Positions 41,512-47,490 of a stretch of DNA of 47,490 nucleotides are shown here, one piece after another. Origin of the DNA: an uncultured Clostridia bacterium (lineage in GTDB: Bacteria > Bacillota > Clostridia > Saccharofermentanales > DTU023); NCBI GenBank assembly GCA_937922005.1, contig CAKZWV010000009.1, positions 1 through 47,490 on the forward strand, given 5' to 3'. The notes beneath the pieces were generated by a model. It was not told the origin of the DNA, did not search any database, and was given only the letters and a program-made list of their open reading frames with translations. The position numbers were made by a program, and so were the translations under genes. Each line of letters begins with the position of its first letter. The stretch's first letter is position 1.

Positions 41512-42744
41512 ATGGCTACAGAACCGAATAATATGGAACAAAAAGAAAAAGACCTCGATACTGAGGTGAACAGCAAGAAAAAGGCATCCTATCTTTCCCT
41601 TGCAGATCAACGCAAGATTGCCAAGCATAACGTGCGGATCATGCGCCAATATGAAAAGAAGCGCAAGAGTCGAAAAACTTCTGAAAGCTCCTATTTAACT
41701 CAGATGAAGGATCCTGGGAATATTTTGGAGGTAGATAACCTTCATACCTGCTTCTTCACCGATACTGGCACGGTCCGGTCTGTGGATGGCGTGACCTTTA
41801 ACGTTCCCAAGGGCAAGACCGTGGGTATCGTAGGTGAATCGGGATGCGGCAAGTCCGTCACATCTCTTTCCATTATGCAATTGATCCAGCGGCCCCAGGG
41901 GCAGATCGTGGAAGGGGAGATTCGTCTCGACCTAGGGAATGGAAAGGTCTATGATGTGGCTAAGGTTCCGGATGCAGAAATGCAGCGAATCCGGGGCAAT
42001 GTGGTCTCCATGATTTTCCAAGAACCTATGACCAGTTTGAACCCCGTCTTCCGGATCGGCTATCAGGTGGACGAGGTTATTAAGCTCCATAATCCTGAGA
42101 TGAGCGATGAGGCAGTCAAGGCTAGGACTATTGAAATGCTCAAGCTCGTCAAGATCGCCAACGTAGAAGGGGTCTATGAAATGTATCCCCACCAGTTGTC
42201 TGGTGGTATGCGTCAGAGGGTTATGATCGCTATTGCTTTAGCCTGTGATCCTCAGTTGATCATAGCAGATGAGCCGACAACGGCCTTAGACGTAACGATT
42301 CAAGCTCAGATCCTAGATATTCTGCGGAGTCTGAAAGACCGGATCAATTCATCCATCATGCTTATTACCCATGACTTGGGCGTTGTAGCAGAAATGGCAG
42401 ATTACGTTGTGGTCATGTACTCTGGAAGAATCGTAGAACGGGGAACGGTTCGCGACGTTTATCACTATCCTGCCCATCCTTACACGATTGGGCTGATGGC
42501 TTCGAAACCAGTCATCAACCGGGATACCGAGCGTTTGTATAGCATTCCTGGAACCGTGCCTAACCCGATCAACTTACCTGACCATTGCTACTTTAGAGAT
42601 CGCTGCGACCGTCCTATCGAACCATGCTACAGTATCTATCCCCATATGAGAAAGATTAGCGACACCCACTATGTAGCATGTTATAACTGCAACAAGGATC
42701 GGGTGGATCCGGCTATTTTTGGAGGTAAAGCGATCCATGACTAG
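41512..42744 (+). CDS. oppD: Oligopeptide ABC transporter ATP-binding protein OppD
   Basis: One of the two ATPases that energise the importer, 410 residues. Its N-terminal tail of about 60 residues (Lys/Glu-rich) is longer than usual. Walker A is GIVGESGCGKSVTSLSIMQL (about 109-128), the signature LSGGMRQRVMIAIALACDP, Walker B LIIADEPTTALDVTIQAQIL, and the switch ITHDLGVVAEMAD. The C-terminal oligo-peptide domain has NLPDHCYFRDRCD and CYNCNKD cysteines, which in this family can hold an iron-sulphur cluster. The gene starts 2 bp after oppC and its end overlaps oppF. Confidence 0.94.
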   Translation: MATEPNNMEQKEKDLDTEVNSKKKASYLSLADQRKIAKHNVRIMRQYEKKRKSRKTSESSYLTQMKDPGNILEVDNLHTCFFTDTGTVRSVDGVTFNVPKGKTVGIVGESGCGKSVTSLSIMQLIQRPQGQIVEGEIRLDLGNGKVYDVAKVPDAEMQRIRGNVVSMIFQEPMTSLNPVFRIGYQVDEVIKLHNPEMSDEAVKARTIEMLKLVKIANVEGVYEMYPHQLSGGMRQRVMIAIALACDPQLIIADEPTTALDVTIQAQILDILRSLKDRINSSIMLITHDLGVVAEMADYVVVMYSGRIVERGTVRDVYHYPAHPYTIGLMASKPVINRDTERLYSIPGTVPNPINLPDHCYFRDRCDRPIEPCYSIYPHMRKISDTHYVACYNCNKDRVDPAIFGGKAIHD

Positions 42745-43900
42745 AATTGAAGCACGCAAGACCAGCTTTGGCGGGGATACCTCAGTCCCTGACGAGGAGT
42801 TCGTAAAGGTTCGGGGCCTACAGACCTATTTCCCCATTAAAGCGGGTTTGTTTTCAAAAACCATCAATTTTGTGCGGGCTGTTGATGGGATCTCCTTTAA
42901 TATTAAACGGGGTACCACCATGGGACTGGTAGGAGAATCTGGCTGTGGCAAGACGACAGCTGGAAAGACCCTCCTGCGTCTCGAAGAGCGGACAGATGGG
43001 CAGGTTTTAATAAACGGTGTTGATGTCTACCGGCTCAGTCGGGAGGAATTAACAAAGGCCCGGCCCATGATGCAGTATATCTTCCAGGACCCCTATTCCA
43101 GTTTGTCTCCTAGGCTTCCTGTTGGTGAGATCATTGGTGAGGCAGTTCTGGAACACCAGCTCATTGATCCCAAGAACTATGATGCCTATGTAGAGCAGGT
43201 TATGGCAGACTGCGGTCTCCAGCCTTACCATAAGAACCGCTACCCTCATGAATTCTCCGGTGGTCAACGGCAAAGAATTTGTGTTGCTAGGTCTCTAGCC
43301 CTGAACCCTGATTTCGTAGTATGCGATGAGCCTGTCTCAGCCTTGGACGTGTCGATTCAGGCACAGATTATCAACTTGCTGATGGACCTACAACAAAAAT
43401 ATAATTTGACCTATCTTTTTATTTCTCATGACCTTTCCGTTGTCCAGCATATCTCGGATACCATTGGTGTCATGTATCTAGGAAATCTTGTAGAGCATGC
43501 CTCAAAAGAAGAGATCTTTGCACATCCCTATCACCCTTATACTCAAGCTCTCTTTAGTGCTATCCCTGTACCAGATCCTGACTACAAGATGGATAAGATC
43601 CCTCTCCAGGGAAGCATCCCCTCACCTGCAGACCCACCCTTTGGCTGCAAGTTCCATACCCGGTGTCAGAGCGCCATGCCTGTCTGTTCGAAAGAAGAGC
43701 CCAAGGCCAGGGATATGGGGAATGGCCACGTCTGCGTCTGCCATCTCTATGATGACAAACCGCTTAGCAGTGTTTGGCACCAAGATGAGATCGTCTTGGA
43801 TCCTGCGACGGAAGCAAGGAAAAAGAGAATTCAGCAAATCATCGCTAGCTACGATGCTCAGCGTCGTTCCAGACAAGAAGGTCCCAAAACCAAGGCATAG
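42737..43900 (+). CDS. oppF: Oligopeptide ABC transporter ATP-binding protein OppF
   Basis: Second ATPase of the importer, 387 residues. Walker A is LVGESGCGKTTAGKTLLRLE, the signature FSGGQRQRICVARSLALNP, Walker B FVVCDEPVSALDVSIQAQII, and the switch ISHDLSVVQHISD. The C-terminus carries CKFHTRCQSAMPVC and HVCVCH cysteines, as in other OppF/DppF. I use ATG 42737, directly after GGAGGTAAAG, rather than GTG 42719. This overlaps the oppD stop by 8 bases. The gene ends the opp operon, with a terminator about 65 bp downstream. Confidence 0.94.
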   Translation: MTRIEARKTSFGGDTSVPDEEFVKVRGLQTYFPIKAGLFSKTINFVRAVDGISFNIKRGTTMGLVGESGCGKTTAGKTLLRLEERTDGQVLINGVDVYRLSREELTKARPMMQYIFQDPYSSLSPRLPVGEIIGEAVLEHQLIDPKNYDAYVEQVMADCGLQPYHKNRYPHEFSGGQRQRICVARSLALNPDFVVCDEPVSALDVSIQAQIINLLMDLQQKYNLTYLFISHDLSVVQHISDTIGVMYLGNLVEHASKEEIFAHPYHPYTQALFSAIPVPDPDYKMDKIPLQGSIPSPADPPFGCKFHTRCQSAMPVCSKEEPKARDMGNGHVCVCHLYDDKPLSSVWHQDEIVLDPATEARKKRIQQIIASYDAQRRSRQEGPKTKA

Positions 43901-43964
43901 AAGATTTTTCCAAGAGGTCTCCTATACCCAGATCTAATCGACAAATTTCAAGCAATATAGGACA

Positions 43965-43992
43965 AAAAGGCACGGGTGACCGTGCTTTTTTT
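43965..43992 (+). terminator. Rho-independent terminator of the opp operon
   Basis: AAAAAG, then GCACGG (43970-43975), loop GTGA, CCGTGC (43980-43985) and seven Ts. It is a compact, perfect stem with a GNRA-type tetraloop. Confidence 0.92.
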
Positions 43993-44106
43993 GTTGGCTG
44001 AGGATAGGTACCTAGGCCTTCTTGGACGTAGGACCTGAGTCTATTGGAAAACGGGAGAAGATTAGTTTTGGCCCCGCATTGCAGCCCTTGACGATGGGAT
44101 GGCAGA

Positions 44107-44136
44107 TTGACAAGAAGCAGGAAAATGCGGTAGACT
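44107..44136 (+). promoter_or_regulatory. Predicted promoter of the ybaB-recR cluster
   Basis: TTGACA (44107-44112), an 18-bp spacer and TAGACT (44131-44136), 38 bp before the ybaB ATG. A one-mismatch relative of the window-wide decamer (GGATTATTTG) lies about 8 bp after the -10 box. Confidence 0.5.
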
Positions 44137-44174
44137 ACAGGCTGGATTATTTGTTACATGTAAGGAGGAAAGAT

Positions 44175-44570
44175 ATGGCAAGTAAGAAAAGACCGAAGAG
44201 ACCGAGAAAGCCAGCGCCTGCACCAGCGGCTAAGGGGGGGCAGGGAAATCTGAACCAACTGATGGCGCAAGCTCAGGCCATGCAAAAGAAGCTCCAGGCA
44301 GCCGAAGAAGAGACCAATACCTATACTGGGGAGTCGAGCGTGGGTGGTGGGGCCGTGACCTGCACGGTGAATTCAGATCACCAGATCACAGAACTGCATA
44401 TTGATAAAAGCGTGGTCGATCCGGATGACATTGAGATGCTCCAGGACCTGATCACGGCAGGGATCAATGAGGCAATGAGCGACTTGGATGCCAAGGTGGG
44501 AGAGACGATCTCGGCAGCTTCAGACGGCTATGATCTGTCATCCATTATGCCGGGCTTCCCTCAGATCTAA
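44175..44570 (+). CDS. ybaB: YbaB/EbfC family nucleoid-associated protein
   Basis: A small dimeric DNA-binding protein, often encoded next to recR. It has 131 residues. A basic Ala/Pro-rich tail (KKRPKRPRKPAPAPAAK) replaces the short N-terminus usual in the family. The core is NLNQLMAQAQAMQKKLQAAE, VGGGAVTCTVNSDHQITELH and LQDLITAGINEAMSDLDAKV. The start is fixed by TAAGGAGGAAAGAT before ATG 44175; an in-frame GTG at 44022 would add a tail without family similarity. recR follows after 19 bp. The Lys/Arg-rich tail may add DNA affinity, which is inference. Confidence 0.9.
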   Translation: MASKKRPKRPRKPAPAPAAKGGQGNLNQLMAQAQAMQKKLQAAEEETNTYTGESSVGGGAVTCTVNSDHQITELHIDKSVVDPDDIEMLQDLITAGINEAMSDLDAKVGETISAASDGYDLSSIMPGFPQI

Positions 44571-44589
44571 GGCCTAGCTTGGACCATTC

Positions 44590-45225
44590 ATGCAAGAGTA
44601 CCCACAGCCCCTCAGTGATTTAATTGCCCATCTGGCTTCTTTGCCCGGGATTGGGAAGAAAACGGCACGGCGCTTGGCCTTCCACCTTATGGAAATACCG
44701 AAGGAAGAGGCCTTGGACTTTGCCAATAGCTTGGCCGTGGCCAGGGAAAAAATTGGCTATTGCAGTCTGTGTTTTAACCTGACCGACCAAGATCCTTGTC
44801 CAATTTGTCAGTCGGCCTACCGGAAAAAAATGGAGATTTGTATTGTAGAGTCCCCTTCGGACGTGGCAAGTATTGAAAGGATGCAAGAGTTTCATGGCCT
44901 TTACCATGTCTTGCACGGGGTTTTGAGCCCCAAGCAGACGGGGGGCCTGGCTTCCTTGCACCTACATGAATTGGCTGACCGCTTGGTGGCTATAGAAGCT
45001 GAGCAAGGAGTATCCCCTCAAGAAATTGAACTGATTCTAGCTACCAATCCTAATACCGATGGGGAGGTGACGGCCAATTTTATAGCTGAGATTTTTGCCC
45101 CCCAAGGGTACCGGTGCACCCGAATCGCAACAGGGATCCCATCAGGAGGGTCCTTGGAATATTCTGACGAGCTTTCCCTGGCCCAATCCCTGAAACAGCG
45201 CCGGTCCTGGCGGTCCTCATCCTAG
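44590..45225 (+). CDS. recR: Recombination mediator RecR
   Basis: RecR works with RecO (and RecF) to load RecA on gapped DNA. The 211-residue protein has a helix-hairpin-helix (LPGIGKKTARRLAFHLME, residues 17-34), a four-Cys zinc motif CSLCFNLTDQDPCPIC (about 58-73), and a Toprim domain (ICIVESPSDVASIERMQEFH, ATNPNTDGEVTANFIAEIFA). The C-terminus has RIATGIPSGGSLEYSDELSL. The family order ybaB-recR is conserved, though dnaX is not upstream here; the opp operon is. Confidence 0.95.
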   Translation: MQEYPQPLSDLIAHLASLPGIGKKTARRLAFHLMEIPKEEALDFANSLAVAREKIGYCSLCFNLTDQDPCPICQSAYRKKMEICIVESPSDVASIERMQEFHGLYHVLHGVLSPKQTGGLASLHLHELADRLVAIEAEQGVSPQEIELILATNPNTDGEVTANFIAEIFAPQGYRCTRIATGIPSGGSLEYSDELSLAQSLKQRRSWRSSS

Positions 45226-45237
45226 GGGGTTCATCCA

Positions 45238-45732
45238 ATGAGCAAAGAAAAAAAAGAGCGCCAAGGCTTATTTGTCTCCTACCAGGTGGACCTCAAGACC
45301 ATCTACGAGCAACTTGCCCTGGTTCGGGCCTATCAACTGGCGGAAGCCCATTTGGTGGGGGAGACGAAGGAAGAAAATATAACCGACTTCGATCAGGCGA
45401 AGCGGCATGAGAGCAGCCTAAGAAGATTTGAAAAAGAGGCTGAAGCGGCCCACTACCCCTTTGACCCCAACAAGATGAAAAGCTATGAGCGAAAGATGGA
45501 AAGCCTGTTGAGGGAATATTTGTTGATGAGGGAGGGGGATAAGAAGGAGTTTGACCGCTTACACGGGAAGCTGGTCGAGCTCCTTTGTTTTTTTCAAGAT
45601 CCCAGCCACAGGGATAGGCCGATCCGCTTTGCGACGGCCAGGATCCTATGGGAGACTCTTTTGAACGGGCGGGGAGAGGAGCCGGATGGCTCTGAAGAGG
45701 CTTTGGGGGGTGGAACGCAAGGATGTCCATAA
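45238..45732 (+). CDS. Unknown protein, charged and helical
   Basis: I do not recognise this 164-residue protein. It is soluble, rich in Glu, Lys and Arg, and probably all-helical. Stretches such as VDLKTIYEQLALVRAYQLAE and KMKSYERKMESLLREYLLMR could form coiled coils. It starts 12 bp after recR and is probably in the same operon. A GGAATATTTG copy falls at 45513-45522 within the codons for EYL. The C-terminal tail is Gly-rich. Confidence 0.6.
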   Translation: MSKEKKERQGLFVSYQVDLKTIYEQLALVRAYQLAEAHLVGETKEENITDFDQAKRHESSLRRFEKEAEAAHYPFDPNKMKSYERKMESLLREYLLMREGDKKEFDRLHGKLVELLCFFQDPSHRDRPIRFATARILWETLLNGRGEEPDGSEEALGGGTQGCP

Positions 45733-45840
45733 CCTATTGATCCCTCATGATCATGACCCGCCCATGACCTGTTGGCCCGCTGATATCAAAGGTCACCCAT
45801 GATACAAGGGGGCCATGATTCAAGAATGAAAGGAAATTCC

Positions 45841-46113
45841 ATGTCTGATTCTTCTCAGGAACAAAATGCAATGCGATTGGATAAGTTTTTAAAGGTCTCG
45901 CGGCTAATCGTTCGTCGTCCGGTCGCAACGGACCTGTGCAATGCAGGCAAAGTTATGGTCAATGATCGAGTGGCAAAGGCAGCCACCAAGGTGAAGGTAG
46001 GGGATATTTTGGAGATTTCTTTTCCAAATGGTCCCAGCAAGGTCCGCATCGAAAAGTTGGCGAATTTTGCAACCAAAGAAGGGGCCGCCGACCTCTATCG
46101 GCCTGTGTCGTAG
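45841..46113 (+). CDS. rqcP: S4-domain RNA-binding protein, RqcP/YabO-like
   Basis: RqcP binds the large ribosomal subunit with RqcH during ribosome quality control (alanine tailing of stalled peptides). The 90-residue protein is a single S4 domain: MRLDKFLKVSRLIVRRPVAT, then NAGKVMVNDRVAKAATKVKV and GDILEISF. A basic helix pair is expected from this motif. ATG 45841 follows AAAGGAAATTCC; the in-frame ATG at 45799 would add a tail with no similarity. Two membrane-protein genes follow, at the place where Bacillus has yabP, yabQ and divIC, but they are not recognisable as those. Confidence 0.87.
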   Translation: MSDSSQEQNAMRLDKFLKVSRLIVRRPVATDLCNAGKVMVNDRVAKAATKVKVGDILEISFPNGPSKVRIEKLANFATKEGAADLYRPVS

Positions 46114-46128
46114 GAGGCAGAGGATCTG

Positions 46129-46785
46129 GTGGTAAAAAAGTCTGCTAGGAAGGCGCCTTGGGCCACAGAAAGAACTGTCTTTACTCCCGTTTCCTCCAAT
46201 CGACTTTTGGGATGGGGAGTCTTGCCTTTTCTTTTATTTTTAGGGATTTGGCCGGTTGCCCCTTTTTATCCCCTCTGGGCCTTGTTTGATCCCCTTACCC
46301 AAGGGGCTGACTGGGACTCCCAGGCCTTGTCGGTTTGGCGTGCGGATTTCCATGCCTGGGGGGCCGTAGGAAAGGCTTATCTTTTGGTGAGTCTGGTTGC
46401 TGTTCTTGTCGTGCTAGCCCTGCGTTGGCGGATCCGTCAGGGGAGAAATCCAGGCAGGGTTTTCTATTTTTTATATTTCTCTGCCTTTTTTGTTTTTGTC
46501 TATATTGTAGAAAAATTGCTGGGAGAATTTTTATACCTCAACCTAGCTAATCGGCTGGCAGCTATCCCCCAACTTCCTCAAATGACCCAGCTTCGGGCTC
46601 TTTTCTATTTCAGGGCCTTTCTGATTGTCCTGGGTGTCCTGATGCTGATTGCGGCCTTTGCTGTGGCCCGCAGTCTTACGGAGAGGTTGAAGGTCTGGTG
46701 GTCAATTTATGAGCGGGATTGTGAGCAGGACCTTGAGCGGCCCCATGCGAAGGTGATAGAAGGAGTGGAGGATGGAAAATTCTGA
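46129..46785 (+). CDS. Unknown membrane protein (four hydrophobic segments)
   Basis: A 218-residue protein that I cannot assign. Hydrophobic segments are near residues 28-48 (WGVLPFLLFLGIWPVAPFY), 80-98 (AYLLVSLVAVLVVLALRW), 111-128 (FYFLYFSAFFVFVYIVEK) and 160-182 (FLIVLGVLMLIAAFAVA). The start is a GTG at 46129 with AGGAGGCAGAGG upstream. It sits 15 bp after rqcP, and its last 14 bases overlap the next gene. Position suggests an envelope or division role, as with the Bacillus YabQ/DivIC region, but no sequence evidence supports this. Confidence 0.6.
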   Translation: MVKKSARKAPWATERTVFTPVSSNRLLGWGVLPFLLFLGIWPVAPFYPLWALFDPLTQGADWDSQALSVWRADFHAWGAVGKAYLLVSLVAVLVVLALRWRIRQGRNPGRVFYFLYFSAFFVFVYIVEKLLGEFLYLNLANRLAAIPQLPQMTQLRALFYFRAFLIVLGVLMLIAAFAVARSLTERLKVWWSIYERDCEQDLERPHAKVIEGVEDGKF

Positions 46786-47230
46786 TAAGGTGACGATCTG
46801 GGATGCCCTAGGGAAGAAGGGAAAATGGCTAGATGAAGTAGATGACGGCCGGAGTTTTGCTGAGATGGATGTCCAGGGGATGCCCAGCCGCCATGGGTCT
46901 AACCGTCTGATGGGCCAGGTTCTAGGCCCCCTAGGCGATATGAGCCTTCGAGAAGAATTACAGGCAAAAAAGAGGGCCGAAGCCGATCCGGGTTCCCATA
47001 AGGGACTCTACGAAAAGGATGGCTTGGCCCATTTGGAGGACATTCCAACTGAATCTCAATTGCAAGCGGCTTTGGACCACCAGGTCCCCCACTTTGATCC
47101 TCTGGGGGATACGTCCCTCTCCCCGAAGCAGGTCCGAAAAGTGGTTCTTTTTCATCTCTTTTGGAGTTTGGTGCTCATGGCAGTCTTTATTGCTGTATTG
47201 ATGGGAATTATCTTTTTGTGGTTGAGATAG
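46772..47230 (+). CDS. Unknown protein with a C-terminal membrane anchor
   Basis: This 152-residue protein is soluble for about 120 residues and ends with one helix (FWSLVLMAVFIAVLMGIIFL, about 129-149), so it is probably tail-anchored. The soluble part is charged, and two short similar elements recur: LGPLGDMSLREEL and FDPLGDTSLSPKQ. This suggests an internal repeat of a possible binding motif (PLGD-S/T-L). I do not recognise the family. GAGG precedes the ATG, which lies inside the end of the preceding gene. Confidence 0.6.
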   Translation: MENSDKVTIWDALGKKGKWLDEVDDGRSFAEMDVQGMPSRHGSNRLMGQVLGPLGDMSLREELQAKKRAEADPGSHKGLYEKDGLAHLEDIPTESQLQAALDHQVPHFDPLGDTSLSPKQVRKVVLFHLFWSLVLMAVFIAVLMGIIFLWLR

Positions 47231-47264
47231 GGCATTGAAGTACTCTGCCTTATCCCATAACCAT

Positions 47265-47490
47265 TTATTCCCTCCCTGGATCTGCTTCTAGGTATTTTTC
47301 TAAAAGATCGCACAAACCTAGGGCTCCAGTAGGGTCTAAGTGGCGAAAGTCGGTCAAGCGGGGGAGAGGTCCGTCAAGGGTCTTTGGTTGGACAGTCCCG
47401 CTTTCAAAATCTTGATTGATTTGAGCCAGAACGTGGAGGAAGGCCTTGTCTCCTGGGCCTTCCTTGGGGAAAGATTGGGTAAAGGGCGGG
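47265..47490 (-). CDS. Unrecognised protein, C-terminal part (5' end outside window)
   Basis: By hand translation of the minus strand, a frame runs open from the window edge to a TAA at 47265-47267, giving 75 residues. It includes DKAFLHVLAQINQDFESG and LPRLTDFRHLDPTGALGLCD followed by LLEKYLEADPGRE. Codon use resembles the neighbours. It converges with the plus-strand gene ending at 47230. I cannot assign a family from this fragment, and the short gap between the two genes shows no clear terminator. Confidence 0.5.
   Translation of the reverse strand, partial: PPFTQSFPKEGPGDKAFLHVLAQINQDFESGTVQPKTLDGPLPRLTDFRHLDPTGALGLCDLLEKYLEADPGRE

Larger units (their letters stand above)
1202..45522. 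repeat. Dispersed decamer GGARTATTTG (19 exact copies)
   Basis: Plus-strand copies start at 1202, 2578, 5676, 9691, 11394, 18622, 22751, 23227, 26083, 29711, 31572 and 45513. Minus-strand copies (CAAATAYTCC on the plus strand) start at 3232, 4453, 6510, 8945, 14185, 24065 and 32036. Twelve of the 19 extend to GGARTATTTGYT. Copies occur in genes on both strands, in different frames (EYL, GIF and reverse-strand readings), and in intergenic DNA (6510, 18622). Single-mismatch relatives are at about 14222, 27533, 34991, 41719 and 44144. Confidence 0.85.

Noticed and set aside
43901..44174. SRP RNA or another structured RNA between oppF and ybaB
   Set aside because: Apart from the terminator and a probable promoter I could not find the SRP GGAA/GCAG core or other conserved RNA features.
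44022..44174. Long form of YbaB starting at GTG 44022
   Set aside because: The extra 51 residues have no family similarity, overlap a likely promoter, and a strong ribosome binding site precedes ATG 44175.

Overview
The window looks like a chromosomal segment of a Gram-positive Firmicute, probably an anaerobic clostridial or tissierellial lineage with roughly 50% GC. The evidence is AGGAGG-type ribosome binding sites, a lipobox on the peptide-binding protein, a FemX-type cell-wall enzyme, an RqcP-type S4 protein, anaerobic cobalamin enzymes (CbiF and CbiG), and no outer-membrane genes. I cannot name the species. Nearly all the genes look chromosomal. I see no prophage, insertion sequence or CRISPR array.

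Layout. Positions 1-776 hold the start of a type I restriction specificity gene (hsdS, minus strand, cut by the window edge). It is followed by an 8-bp periodic repeat and, on the plus strand, a small membrane protein and thiamine pyrophosphokinase. On the minus strand, 2.5-6.5 kb carries an ABC-2 exporter pair plus a MATE exporter, and 6.6-8.6 kb carries cbiG and cbiF. From 8.6 to 10.3 kb lies an ABC exporter gene split by a frameshift. A tRNA-Ser(GCU) with its own promoter and terminator lies at 10.6 kb, followed by yccF. On the plus strand, 11.4-14.3 kb is a FetA/FetB-type ABC pair overlapped by a second MATE gene. From 14.45 to 21.3 kb lie an MBOAT acyltransferase, its DHHW/AlgX-like partner and a secreted papain-like protease. 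On the minus strand, 27.15 down to 21.5 kb is an RHH protein-mnmA-yitT-ispE series, then femX and a Cys-rich membrane peptide. From 27.4 to 35.7 kb (plus) come a third MATE gene, a histidine phosphatase, rpiB, lon and a HerA-like ATPase; the last three overlap one another. An oligopeptide ABC operon (oppABCDF) fills 35.8-43.9 kb. Then come ybaB, recR, an unknown gene, rqcP and two unknown membrane proteins. The right edge cuts an unrecognised minus-strand gene.

Two window-wide patterns stand out. First, the decamer GGARTATTTG, usually followed by YT, occurs 19 times exactly. It is on both strands, in several reading frames and in intergenic DNA, where about 0.2 would be expected by chance. 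This resembles a DNA-uptake or genome-architecture word, and it is absent from the opp operon. Second, many housekeeping proteins (thiamine pyrophosphokinase, IspE, Lon, the HerA-like ATPase, a MATE exporter) carry low-complexity segments encoded by tandem repeats with periods divisible by three. Intergenic tandem repeats have periods of 8, 13, 14 and about 15 bp. One 13-bp array also supplies the end of mnmA.
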